Of a stretch of 64,000 nt of DNA, positions 10,612-22,125 are shown piece by piece. The DNA lies in contig NC_092228.1 in the NCBI RefSeq assembly GCF_036320965.1, positions 13,417,807 to 13,481,806 on the forward strand, written 5' to 3'. The notes beneath the pieces were generated by a model. It made no database searches, was not told the origin of the DNA, and saw only the letters and a program-made list of their open reading frames with translations. The translations under genes were made by a program, and so were the position numbers. The stretch comes from Panulirus ornatus. Taxonomy: Eukaryota; Arthropoda; Malacostraca; Decapoda; Palinuridae. Position 1 is the stretch's first letter; each line of letters opens with the position of its first letter.

Positions 10612-10986
10612 CACCGACAATAATTTATGCCAGCCTCCAAAGGCAACACGGGATTATAAAGATCTCCAAATCTTGCAGGCGCGACAACAGACGGTGCCCT
10701 TCCCCCTTAAGCCACCACCACGAGCCAATACGACGCATCAGTAAGGGAGCGCGTGATGAGTGTCCTCTCCATCAGGCAAAATCACTCACCTCCCACGGGA
10801 GGGCGAGTGCTTGTGAGCGGGAACGCTGCCTCCTCTGGCCGCCCATGGGGCAGGTGGGGAAAGACTTTATCTACTCATTTAACAGCCTTTTTTCCTCTTT
10901 TTACCAAGGCACATGCTATGGCGCGGGCAAGATATTACAGGCACTAACTTAAGTGTAAAACACACATAAATATCGGCAAAGTGGCA
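10612..10986. other. Unique sequence, no gene seen
   Basis: Mixed-composition DNA without recognisable coding or repeat structure. Confidence 0.4.
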
Positions 10987-11073
10987 GAGGTGGGATGAGG
11001 GCCCTAGGTATTACACTACACACACACACACACACACACACACACTACAGTACAGGACGGGTCTGCACCGGGG
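10987..11073. repeat. ~86-bp family single unit with embedded (CA)n
   Basis: The boxes gaggtgggatgagggccc, ggtattaca and tacaggacgggtc match the order in the array at 821-1070. A (CA)n tract (11017-11046) replaces the middle of the unit. Confidence 0.6.
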
Positions 11074-11526
11074 ACAGCGCATCTCTTCAGCCTGGCCAGC
11101 AAGAGCGCCGACCGCTTACCACAACACACCGCACCATACACACACCGCCACCACCTGCGTACACCAGAATGGTATGAATATGTCAACACTCGACTCGACC
11201 ATCAACAATATCTTTTCCCCACCATTAGAGGTCCTCATATCTGTTTACTTCGAAGGAAGAACGAGCGTTTGATGAAATGTCGTCTCTCCTCCCTCCTGTG
11301 CATGAGTGAGAAGAGCGCACTCACGGACATAACACACACATGCTGATGGGCCGGTTTAAGCCATCCGCCCTGAACGGGGCGGCAATATGTATCATCGTCA
11401 CTCGACACACTGAAGCAGAACACCCACAAGAAAGGGCTGATTACAAAATGATATGCAAATGGCATTTCCTGGCAATGAGGCCGGCCGTAGGATTGCCAAA
11501 ATACATGTAAACAAGATTTCCCTGTT
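11074..11526. other. Unique sequence with candidate conserved element at 11430-11520
   Basis: The last ~90 bp hold an exact octamer ATGCAAAT (11453-11460, a POU-type site), an exact forkhead-type TGTAAACA (11506-11513) and a GATTACAAAATG box. The clustering in unique DNA resembles a developmental enhancer. Matches to such short sites can be chance. Confidence 0.35.
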
Positions 11527-12250
11527 GGTGAAGAGGGAGAAGAAAGGGGGGGGGGGGAGATGAGTGGGACAGAGTTGGGGAGAAGAGAGGTTGTGGGGTG
11601 GGGGATGTGTGTGGGAGATGGCTGAGGAGGGGAGAGGCTGTGGGGTGGCGAAGGTGTGTGGGGGATGATTGGTGAGGGGATAGGCTGCGGGCTGGCGAAG
11701 GTGCGTGGGAGATGGTTTGGGAGAGAAGTGGGAGAGGGCTTGTGAGGGAGAGGCTTATAGGAAAAAGTTGGAGTAGTGGGGGGGGGGGGTTAGTGGGGAG
11801 ATATGTGGGAGAGACTTCGGAAGGTGGTGGGGTGGGGAGTTGTGAGGGAGAAGAATTAGGAGTGGAGGTGCTAGGGAGAAGGGTTGGGTAGGGTAGATGT
11901 GTGGGGAAGGGTTCGGGGAGTGATGGCGAGGTGAGTGGTAGCTGGGTGAAAAGGGGTGTGGGAGATATACGTTCGGAGCTGGGGAGGGAATGCAGTAAAA
12001 GAGAGGGGACTGGACAAGGATGAGGGAAGTAGTAAGGATAGGGAGGGAGTGAGGATGAAGGAGAGGCTATGGGTGGGTTGAAAATGGGCAGTGGGATAAC
12101 GACTGAGCAGACACTGAGGATGGACAGAACGTGGGGCTAAGGGGAGAGGCTGAATGGTAGCTGCCAAGGGTGAGAGACGAGGTGGGAGATATGGGTGAAG
12201 GAAGAGGGACAGCTGGGTTGTGGGTGTGGGAGTATAACTGGGGTAGAGGT
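11527..12250. repeat. G-rich degenerate minisatellite
   Basis: Repeated gggagaggctgtggggtgg and gtgtgtgggagatgg modules at ~60-70-bp spacing, strongly diverged, with G runs at 11547-11559 and 11778-11789. The complementary strand is C/T-rich. Confidence 0.7.
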
Positions 12251-13107
12251 GCGGTGATGTTGCCTGTCAGGTGTATGGGTGGAGGGTGACGGTGATCACG
12301 TCTAACCCTAGCAGGAGGAGGGGGCCTGATATAAACGCCTCACCACACACACACACACACACACCCATGACTACACACCCACGAAGTGACAGGCGTGGCA
12401 GGTGTACGGTGAGGGACACTGTGACTGGGCGCAGGTGTGTGGATGTGATACGAAGCGTGCCGTCGTGGGCTGGGATTCGACGGGCGTGGCGAGGAGCCTC
12501 GCCCGTCAAACATGTATCTCAGAAGGTCCAACAACAAGTCTGGCTCCAGCTTACGGGTGGATGCGCCACGGGCAAGTCCCAGTAGGTGGGCGGACGTCGC
12601 CAGATCCCTTCAGGGAAGTCCTAGGTAGGTAACACGATATCATCACAAATACTTTACGAAAATCCACACTTGCGAGGAAGATTTCAAAAGCATCAGCTAC
12701 GGAAGAAAGTCTGAGGATGCAAAACAGAAAAATGTCACCCGAGCCAGCCTGTGAAATCAGGGATGTACAATGGCGTCCCTAACGTTATCTTTGGAAAGTC
12801 TCCAGTCCGGATGTCGCCAGATGCCCCAGTACAGTCCAGATGTAACAAGATGTCGCGAAAACCCACCTTAAAAACTCGAGATTGAGGAACGACGAATCTG
12901 AGAGTCTGAATTCCTTAATTCTACTCCACGAAGGTGGAAGTCGGGAGGCAGAGGTTATGCAGGGAGGTCTTCCCTTGCCGATTCCACGTGTAAATCAAGA
13001 GCAGCGGAGCGGCAAAGACCTGAGAATCGGCAAGGGTGTTCGAACCTGGGTAGGTTCTCCTCGCTGTTCGAACCTGCGTCGGTTCTGAGTGATGGGAGAA
13101 GCAGGCG

Positions 13108-13108
<1 letters not shown>
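12251..13108. other. Unique sequence with (CA)n and a 28-bp duplication
   Basis: A short (CA)n lies at 12341-12364. A 28-bp unit beginning gttcgaacctg is repeated at 13038 and 13066. No gene recognised. Confidence 0.5.

Positions 13109-13168
<60 letters not shown>
13109..13168. repeat. (CA)n microsatellite
   Basis: About 30 perfect units. Confidence 0.98.
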
Positions 13169-13172
<4 letters not shown>

Positions 13173-13397
13173 GCCCCTAGGGCTCCTCCAGCGCCGGCAT
13201 CTAATGCTGGGGTAAGTGGTTCACACAAGAGGCCAAATTGTTCAATCCCGCCCTCGACCTTCTCTTTGCGTCCTGTCGTAAAAGGTCTCGCCAGCATCTC
13301 GGAGGGCGAGGAGCCCCAAGGCGGAGGGCCTAGCTAACACGGCCGCACACGGGGCGGAGACCCGGGGACTACGGATGCTTTGAACAAGGACCGGAGG
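13169..13397. other. Unique GC-rich sequence
   Basis: No gene seen. Confidence 0.4.
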
Positions 13398-13576
13398 CCT
13401 GCTGGGGTTCCAGGGTTAGGTGGGGCTGCTGGGGCCCAGAGACGTAGGCGGGGCTGCTAGGGCTCAGGAAGTAAGTGGGGCTGCTAGGGCCCAGAACGTA
13501 GGCGGGGCTGCTGGGGGCCCAGGATGAACGTAGGGCTGCTAAGGCCAGAGAGGAACCAGGGCTGCTGGGGCCCGGT
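13398..13576. repeat. 27-bp minisatellite, 7 copies
   Basis: ggctgctagggcccaga-type core with starts at 13424, 13452, 13479, 13506, 13534 and 13560 (period 26-28), linked by variable acgtaggcgg/aagtaagtgg. Confidence 0.9.
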
Positions 13577-13659
13577 ACTGTGGATTACACGGGAAGGAGG
13601 AGAAAGATAACAGAAGACCCTGATGGTCTATGACGAGGCCTACCTACTGGAAGGCAACA

Positions 13660-13699
<40 letters not shown>

Positions 13700-13720
13700 A
13701 CACACACACACACACACACA
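13660..13720. repeat. (CA)n microsatellite
   Basis: (CA)n with one CCC interruption. Confidence 0.98.
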
Positions 13721-14468
13721 CCATCTTCCATTCCTGGTCTATATAGGTGGAATGTTGAAGCAGAGGGGTTCCTCCCCGCCCACTACACCCTCCGGCACAT
13801 CTGCCGCTGGGAAAATAGCTATGATGGAGCATCGTGTACTATGGAGGGACTATATGAACATGTAAATTCTACAAGAGAAGAATGAACGGTAAAGTTTCGT
13901 TTTCTATCTAAACCGCCCGGTGCGTTCTGGGGAGGCTCTTTTGAGACTTGAAAAAGAGAGAGAGAAAAAAAAAAGGGGGAAAAAAACTATATAATATTTT
14001 CATTTTGGAAAAGCCTTATCACTTTTTTTTTTTATAGTGACCGACATGGCGCGGGTAAATCATGCCCCAATGAAGACCATCTTCGGGTGCATGAACCAGA
14101 CGAAGGGAAAGAAAAAAAGAAAAAAAAAAGAAAAAAAAGAAAGAAAAGGGCTGGTGTTTGTCGGGAGACGGAATGGACTTTGTCTCTACTCTTTGTTTTC
14201 GTTCTAGTTTTTCCTAGTTTTCGATAAGTAACAACACACGAACACCTTATGAACAACACTCTAGAATGGTCAATATATACAAGCTAAAAACAAAACAAAA
14301 AAAAAAACAAACGCTAAATACTAAAGTTCAAAAGAGCCTGAGGGTCCCACATGTACTACACAACTCCCACCCTCTGGCGGTTCGAGTCCCGGAACCTATC
14401 CCACAGCCAAACTAGCAACGAATAATTTCCCCTTCACTTTAAGGAGCGGTTGGTGAACGGGTGCCTGG

Positions 14469-14470
<2 letters not shown>
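13721..14470. other. Unique sequence with A-rich tracts
   Basis: A/G-rich tracts lie at 13955-13990 and 14100-14150. A tRNA B-box-like ggttcgagtcccgg at 14379-14392 has no partner A box and no clover-leaf. No gene seen. Confidence 0.4.

Positions 14471-14533
<63 letters not shown>
14471..14533. repeat. (CT)n microsatellite
   Basis: About 31 perfect units. Confidence 0.98.
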
Positions 14534-14535
<2 letters not shown>

Positions 14536-14981
14536 GCAGTACAGACATAGTAGACAAGGGGGCACCCACACACACAGCACCAGCACACAGCACCAACCAC
14601 CACATTACTACCTCCCGGGCAACATCCCCAGCCTCTCACACTAATCAAAAACACAAACAACGTTGAGACACATCCGCTGGGAAATCAAAGTAAGTGTAAG
14701 AACCTGATTAATTTTTATCCAGAGTAGCGTCTTGCCTCCGCTGACCTGCTTCACTGTCTATACACGCACATATCATTCATTTTTTTTTTCATATATATCA
14801 GATGAGAAGGCAACGGGTAACTGTACGCCCTAGTCTAAGCGAGGTATCCATTTTGTCCACTTACCCTAGGCTAAGGGGTGGATGAACAGCTGGGTTGACT
14901 GTGGACCGACTGCCATAACCCCATGCACATTTTCTTTCATGCACTATTCGTTTATGAAAGCATATTCAAAACTAACTACAT
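14534..14981. other. Unique sequence, no gene seen
   Basis: Mixed AT-rich DNA without a recognised feature. Confidence 0.4.
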
Positions 14982-15255
14982 ATTATCATCATCATTATCA
15001 TCATTATTACTATTATTATTATCAGTTACTATCATTATTATCATTATTATTATTATTATTATTATCATTATTATTATTACTATTATCATCATTATTACTA
15101 TCATTTCTATTTTCATTATTGTTACTACTACTATTATCATTATCATTATTATCATTATTATTATTACTATCATAATTATTATTATTATTAATATCATTAT
15201 TATTATCAATATTATTATTATTATTATCATTATCATCACTATTACAATTATTATA
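14982..15255. repeat. (ATT/ATC/ACT)n trinucleotide array
   Basis: Interrupted triplet array in 3-bp register throughout, giving long poly-I/L/N frames that are not genes. Confidence 0.96.
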
Positions 15256-15318
15256 GGAGGAAGAGAACTCCACATCTTCGACGACGAAAAACAGGTTCTA
15301 TAACAAATAACCTTCCTG

Positions 15319-15320
<2 letters not shown>

Positions 15321-15383
<63 letters not shown>
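15321..15383. repeat. (GA)n microsatellite
   Basis: About 31 perfect units. Confidence 0.98.
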
Positions 15384-15386
<3 letters not shown>

Positions 15387-15524
15387 GGAGAACCGGCAGT
15401 GAGGAGGGGACGGGGTCAGTCGAAGTATTCAAGAGGGTGAAACTCAATGGGGTTAAAAAGGTTAAAGGAAAAAGTCGTTAATAGAGAAAAGATAGAAAGT
15501 TAGCGATAGCAGAAAACCCTGAGG

Positions 15525-15525
<1 letters not shown>

Positions 15526-15605
<80 letters not shown>
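15526..15605. repeat. (TA)n microsatellite
   Basis: About 40 perfect units abutting the terminal side of LINE tail copy 3. Confidence 0.98.
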
Positions 15606-15606
<1 letters not shown>

Positions 15607-15609
<3 letters not shown>

Positions 15610-15729
15610 CGTTTCTTATTTTATACATAATCGCTGTTTCCCGCGTCAGCGAGTTAGCGCCATGAAACAGACGAAGAATGGCCCATCCACTCACAGACAT
15701 GTATATACATAAACGCCCATATACATGAC

Positions 15730-15802
<73 letters not shown>

Positions 15803-15935
15803 AACATATACAGACATATACATACATAAACATGTACATATTTATACAACATATACAGACATATACATATTCATACTTGCCTTCATCCATTCCCGTCGCT
15901 ACCCCACCCCAAAGGACACAGCACCGCAATTCAAT
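15607..15935 (-). mobile_element. LINE 3' tail, copy 3, diverged, with internal (TA)n
   Basis: Minus-strand relic related to copies 1 and 2. It has cgctgtttcccgcgtcagcg (core), gaaacagacgaagaatggcc, then catgtatatacataaacg. An internal (TA)n (15738-15798) has expanded inside it. Beyond that, cagacatatacat repeats lead to tcatccattcccgtcgctac near 15886, which fits the middle 3' UTR missing from copy 2. The poly-A side has decayed to ttttcgtttcttattttata. Divergence suggests it is older than copies 1 and 2. Confidence 0.6.
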
Positions 15936-16500
15936 TGCGATCATTTTCTATCTAACATGTATAATTCTTCTTTGGAAAGCATCGCTCCCTACCTGCCTCG
16001 CGGAGGCGGTCGCTGCCGCATCAGGTGTAAACAAACAGTTCACGACGTCCTCAAAAAAAACCCCCAACCAAACACCAACGCCACACACATTCCGTCCCTC
16101 CTACGCCATTCTCGGCTGCACGGGAGGATTAAGCAAGCAAGCTCGGCCTCCTATACCCACCCGGCCGGACCCGACCACAACGATCGTTGTCCCCAACATC
16201 TAAGGCGGCGTGAGAACGTAATCTTTTCCCCTAACGACACACACACACACTAGCCACCACACATCACCAACCGTGCACCCCCGCCCCCTTCCCCCTTTTC
16301 CGTCCCCAGTCATTTTTTTCATTTCTGTCATCACCACACTGGCTCTTCCCCTTCTCTCCTCCCCTCCCTTGTCTCCCCCCCCCCCCTTCCCCTACATGTC
16401 CTGGCCCTCATGTTCCCTCACGCGGCAGCATCCACGGGGAAGGGGAGGGTGAAGGGGATCGTAGGAGGGAAGTTACAGGACGAGGGAGTCAACAGGGAGG
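15936..16500. other. Unique sequence, no gene seen
   Basis: Left half mixed, with a CpG-containing stretch near 15990-16050. Right half C-rich with a C12 run near 16376. Confidence 0.4.
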
Positions 16501-17108
<608 letters not shown>

Positions 17109-17319
17109 TTGGATGACTCATACATTGATCTCGGAGCCACGTGCCGCTTCCTCTCCGCTGCCCTTCCCTCCTCCCTATCCACTGCTAGCCGTGGGGGTTG
17201 GCCGCCCTCCCCCTGCCGACTGCTAGCAATGGCCTGCCCCTTCATCCACAGCTAGCCAAGGGCCCTCCCCTCTACTACTACTACGATTACTAAGAGACTC
17301 ATCACCTAACCTACTTCTA
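17109..17319. other. Short unique segment
   Basis: Contains three loose ctgctagc/cagctagccaaggg boxes that may be decayed units of the flanking arrays. Confidence 0.4.
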
Positions 17320-17482
17320 ACCAAGGGCCGCCCCTGCCCCCAACCCTTCACCAAGGGCCGCCCCTGCACCCAACCCTTCACCAAGGGCTGCCCCTGCCCC
17401 CAACCCTTCACCAAGGGCCGCCCCTGCCCCCAACCCTTCACCAAGGGCCGCCCCTGCCCCCAACCCTTCACCAGGGGCCACC
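17320..17482. repeat. 30-bp minisatellite, about 5 copies
   Basis: ccaagggccgcccctgcccc plus caacccttca in exact 30-bp register. The frame-preserving period gives open frames on the minus strand. Confidence 0.95.
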
Positions 17483-17559
17483 CCTAAGACTAATGGTGCT
17501 ACGGGCCGCCCTACCGCCAGCCAGGGCCATCCACCTTTACCTGCTAACAGATAAAGGCC

Positions 17560-18425
17560 ACCCACCTAACTTACGAACAGCTAGGAGCCACCCACCTAAC
17601 TTACGAACAGCTAGGAGCCACCCAACTAACTTACTAAATAGCTAAGAGGCACCCATCTAACTTGCTAATAGCTAAGAGCCATCCACCTAACTTACTGATA
17701 ATGCTAGGAGCCACCCACCTAACTTACTAAATAGCTAAGAGGCACCCACCTAACTTACGAACAGCTAGGAGCCACCCACCTAACTTACGAACAGCTAGGA
17801 GCCACCCACCTAACTTACGAACAGCTAGGAGCCACCCACCTCACTTACTAAATAGCTAGGAGCCACCCACCTAACTTACTAAATAACTAGGAGCCACCCA
17901 TCTAACTCACTAAATAGCTAGGAGCCACCCACCTCACTAAATAGCTAGGAGCCACCCACCTCACTAAATAGCTAGGAGCCACCCACCTAACTTACTAAAT
18001 AACTAGGAGCCACCCACCTAACTTACTAAATAGCTAAGAGCCACCCATCTAACTTACTAAATAGCTAGGAGCCACCCACCTTACTTACTAATAGCTAAGA
18101 GCCATCCACCTAACTTACTGATAATGCTAGGAGCCACCCACCTAACTTACTAAATAGCTAAGAGGCACCCACCTAACTTATAATAGCTAGGAGCCACCCA
18201 TGTAACTTACTAATAGCTAGGAGCCACCCACCTAACTTACTAATAGCTAGGGGCCACCCATCTAACTTACTAATAGGTAGGAGCCACCCACCTAACTTAC
18301 TACTAATAGCTAGGAGCCACCCACCTTACTTTTTATCAGCTAGGAGCCACCCATCCAGCCTACAAAATAGCTAAGAACAACCCACCTTACCTACAGACAG
18401 CTAGGAGCCGCCACCCACCTTACCT
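17560..18425. repeat. ~31-bp minisatellite, about 27 copies
   Basis: The unit is gctaggagccacccacctaa followed by cttactaaata. There are length variants (a 19-bp-shortened form near 17930-17970), taagagg/taggagc variants and a duplicated ~150-bp run (17690-17760 resembles 18110-18180). The CTAG tetramer and GCCACCC are the most constant parts. Confidence 0.95.
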
Positions 18426-18579
18426 ACAAATAACTAAGGGTTATTTGAAGGTAAGGGTCACCCTCTAAATCTCATCTCAAGGACGACTCCAAATATTACT
18501 CGGCGACTCAGACTATGTATATAAAATCTTCGACACAAGATCCGCTTTCTTTTAGCTTTTCCCCAGCCGACATGACGGG

Positions 18580-18591
<12 letters not shown>
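18426..18591. other. Short unique segment
   Basis: No feature recognised. Confidence 0.3.

Positions 18592-18673
<82 letters not shown>
18592..18673. repeat. (GA)n microsatellite
   Basis: About 41 perfect units. Confidence 0.98.
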
Positions 18674-18675
<2 letters not shown>

Positions 18676-18805
18676 CTATGCGCGTGTCCCAGTCCCAGCT
18701 ATGTGTGATGAAGTGGTCGGGGGGATGTGCACCAAATGTGTGAGGGCAACGATGTTTCTCGAGAGAGTCACCACACTTCTGAAGAAGAGCGTCTCGGTCT
18801 GAGAC

Positions 18806-19490
18806 CTCACTGTGGGGATTAGAAGACCTCCCAGACCATCGGAGGGCATACGTAAGGTAAGGTATGGTATGGTAAGGTCACAGACCAAGTTGTGGGGATT
18901 AGAAGACCTCCCAGACCATCGTAGGGCATACGTAAGGTAAGGTATGGTATGGTAAGGTCACAGACCAAGTTGTGGGGTTAGAAGACCTCCCAAACCATCG
19001 TAGGGCATACGTAAGGTAAGGTATGGTATGGTAAGGTCACAGACCAAGTTGTGGGGTTAGAAGACCTCCCAGACCATCGTAGGGCATACGTAAGGTAAGG
19101 TAAGGTATGGTAAGGTCACAGACCAAGTTGTGGGGATTAGAAGACCTCCCAGACCATCGTAGGGCATACGTAAGGTAAGGTATGGTATGGTAAGGTCACA
19201 GACCGAGTTGTGGGGGGTAGGAGACCTCCGAAACCATCTTAAGGTATACGTAAGGTAACGTAAGGAAAGGTAAGGTAAGGCAAGGTGTGGGGTTAGGAGA
19301 CCTCCGAAACCATCTTAAGGTAAGATAAGGTAAGGTAAGGTAAGGCAAGGTGACAAGATCGAGCTGTGGGGGTAGGAGACCTGTGGTATACCATCTTACG
19401 GTATACGTTAAGGTAAAGTAAGGTTCACAGACCGAGCTGCGTGGGGTAGGAGACCTCCCAACCCATTGTAATGTTTACGTAAAGTATCCT
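18806..19490. repeat. 80-bp minisatellite carrying GGTAAGG runs
   Basis: The tgtgggg box recurs at 18811, 18891, 18971, 19050, 19129 and 19208 (period 79-80). Each unit has tagaagacctccca, accatcgtagggcatacg and a variable ggtaaggtatggtaagg tail. Units after 19220 diverge strongly. The agacctcc(c/g)aaaccatcg and ggtaaggtaagg parts are shared with the 62-bp array at 31500-31905. Confidence 0.95.
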
Positions 19491-19541
19491 CCGTTCGCCC
19501 TGCCACCAACATTACCACAACCGTCACCAGCCAGCTGGACC

Positions 19542-19543
<2 letters not shown>

Positions 19544-19589
<46 letters not shown>
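19544..19589. repeat. (CT)n microsatellite
   Basis: About 23 perfect units. Confidence 0.97.
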
Positions 19590-19592
<3 letters not shown>

Positions 19593-20210
19593 CTACCTTA
19601 CAGCACATTTCACCAGCGCGTCTCGTATCTTCGTTACTCCGTTCTTTCTCGGACTGTACTCTCTTCTGAAAGGAGGTCGGAAAAAAAAATGTACCTGTTT
19701 ATCTTCGTACTGAGACGCGATACAGCAGCAGACTAAGGGAGAACATGTCCTGTTTTTCGTGTCTTTTTCTCCCATTTCTTTTCCCATTATGTAAGCCACA
19801 AGGCCGTAGTCGACAACCCTTCCATTCATGCAGGTGGGCTGCAGGGTGTACAAGGTGTGGGTGGTGGGTTGTGTAGCAGGGGGCGGAGCAAAGGGGGGGG
19901 GGCGGAGGGAGGGGGGGGGACATATGGCGACGTGCTGTCACCCGAGGGGGTGGGGGGTCATCTGCCGGGTCACCCACCACCCGCGCCGCCCAGCCTCTGC
20001 CACCCACCGCCATCCCCCTGCCACATGCAAACCTTAAACCCACGCCATCCGTCCTGCCCTCCCCTCCTACTCCCCCAACTACTACCAAAACCACCTACCC
20101 TCCCACACCTCAACCACCTACACACACCCCCACCATCGCCTCCCCATGACCCCCTCGCATCCACACGAGACACGTCAAACACATAACCACGAAGACAATA
20201 TCAACAAAAT
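19590..20210. other. Unique sequence, G-rich then C-rich
   Basis: G-rich at 19855-19960 and C-rich at 19970-20160, so the two could pair partially. No gene seen. Confidence 0.4.
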
Positions 20211-20330
20211 AAACTACCTAGTGACGGTACATTGAATTCAACATTCACAGGGGATACCTAGTGACGGCACATTGAAGTCTACGTTCGCATATGACTGAAC
20301 TGAATTCAACATTCACATATACCACATCGA
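20211..20330. repeat. Short tandem duplication (~40 bp, 3 partial units)
   Basis: cctagtgacgg(t/c)acattgaa occurs at 20216 and 20252, and gaattcaacattcacа-type boxes at 20234 and 20301. Confidence 0.7.
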
Positions 20331-21110
20331 AGTCATGTTGGCGGAGGTGGTTCCACCTTGGGTAGTGTGGCCAGAGCACCATCAGGAGGCCAGCCGCCCT
20401 CACCCGCGCTACTACCACGACTACTACCGACGCCTCCCCCTGCGCCACAGTGAAGGTCCGGTTAACACTCGTCTTCACAGAGGACGAGCGAACCACAAAA
20501 AAACTTCGTATAGAAAAAAAAAAAAGTGGGAATCTAGCGGGCGTAGCTGAGGACGTCCCTGATGGGGGAGGAACATCCTCCTTCCCCCCTCTCTTCTCCT
20601 CTCCCCAAGCTGTGCCCTTCCTCCTCCTCCTCCTCCTCCTCCTCCCCCAGCATTACCCTAGCGGTCATCTACTGTACGTACGGACGGACGCCCCTCCCTC
20701 CCCCATGACCACGTGCTGAGGGCGAATGTCTGGTCGTTGACATCCCAACCACGTCATCCTTAGGCCCCTCGTCTCCGCCCTACGCATCCCCCGTCCCCAC
20801 TCCTCCCGACCTGGCATTACAGCTCACCGGTACACGTTGTTTCCACTCTCTCACCCTTATGGCACGACGTCAAAGGGGAGAAAATTTCGGCAGCTACAGC
20901 TCTAAATGGCTTAAAGGACCTTCCAGCCTAATGAGCTCTGCTTACAGAGTGGGCCTGTGGTGACCCCACTCCGTGGACGCAGCCCTCACACCCACCTGCC
21001 CACACTCACCCACCCAACCCACACATACCTGCCCAGTCATCCACAACATGCTGGCTAAAGCGCCCCCTAACCCCCCCAGACACACACACCTGCCCAATGA
21101 CACCCTCATA
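20331..21110. other. Unique sequence with a (CTC)n tract
   Basis: A CTC repeat lies near 20620-20645. No coding family recognised. Confidence 0.4.
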
Positions 21111-21199
21111 GTAGATGAAGGGAGAGAGATACGTGACAGACACAAGATGAAGGGAGAGAGATACGTGACAGACACACAGTCGTTGTGTGTGTGTGTGTG

Positions 21200-21286
<87 letters not shown>
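21111..21286. repeat. 33-bp duplication followed by (TG)n(GA)n
   Basis: gaagggagagagatacgtga is present at 21117 and 21149. It is followed by (TG)n 21184-21200 and (GA)n 21203-21286. Confidence 0.95.
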
Positions 21287-21288
<2 letters not shown>

Positions 21289-22005
21289 CACATACCCAAG
21301 GGAGGTGGTCTGGCCTGAACACACTATTTAGAATAAAAAGTGCAGCCCCCCTCCCCCCACCTTTAAAGGCAGTAGAAGAAAAAGGACAGCAAAGTAAAAG
21401 GCTCTCCCTCCCTCCCTACCTGAGGCAACACCTGGACGGAAAACAGGTGGGGGCAAAAAAGAAGAGAAAAAAAAAAGCTTGCAGGGAGAGAGAGTGGGTT
21501 GCAGCCCAGTACACCTGCGTGGCAAGCGGCAGATGCCACAACGTGACCTGTGACGGCCTGCAGCACACCCCTGACCTGTGTGTGTGTGTGACACGGCAAC
21601 AGATCACATTACTTTCATTCCTCCTTACTGACGGAACTCACTGATGTGTGTGGAGACGTGGGGCGAGGCTGCGGCGGGGACGTCGTCATGTGATTGTCCA
21701 CGACAACAATGCTCGCTCTCCTCTCCTGACCTCGTTCCTCCCTCCTACTCACTCTCTTTGGCCTCTGCTCTCCCCTCTCACTCCCGCCCTACCCCCCAAG
21801 CCTTGACCCCTCTCGTCTCCTCTCACACGTGGGACACAATCCAAACAAAGTCCCAGTAATATGAAGAAAAAGTCCACCCAACCTAAGCTAGCATAGCTCA
21901 TCCTCGCATTTGCTTGCTTTACTTTAGCTTAGTTTAGCTCAGCTCAACCTAGCCCCAGTCTCCCCCCTCCCCACGCAAAGCACATCTGGGACAGCTGCAA
22001 ATATA
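21287..22005. other. Unique sequence, no gene seen
   Basis: Contains a short gcttagtttagctcagctca-like repetitive stretch at 21890-21950. No gene recognised. Confidence 0.4.
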
Positions 22006-22125
22006 CCCTGAAGCCTTGTCCCCTGGGAATATATATATATATACTCTTAGGAATATATCCTGAGACATTGTCCCCTGGGAATATACCCTCCTGAGACACT
22101 GTCCCCTGGGAATATACCTTACTGC
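22006..22125. repeat. Short minisatellite, 3-4 units
   Basis: tgtcccctgggaatata recurs at 22017, 22070 and 22100, with cctgaga(c/t)a between. One unit contains a short (TA)n expansion. Confidence 0.85.

Noticed and set aside
14379..14392. tRNA B-box-like ggttcgagtcccgg (also similar words at 48583 and 54722)
   Set aside because: No A box at the right distance, no acceptor stem pairing, no clover-leaf; also no repeated SINE body around the three sites.
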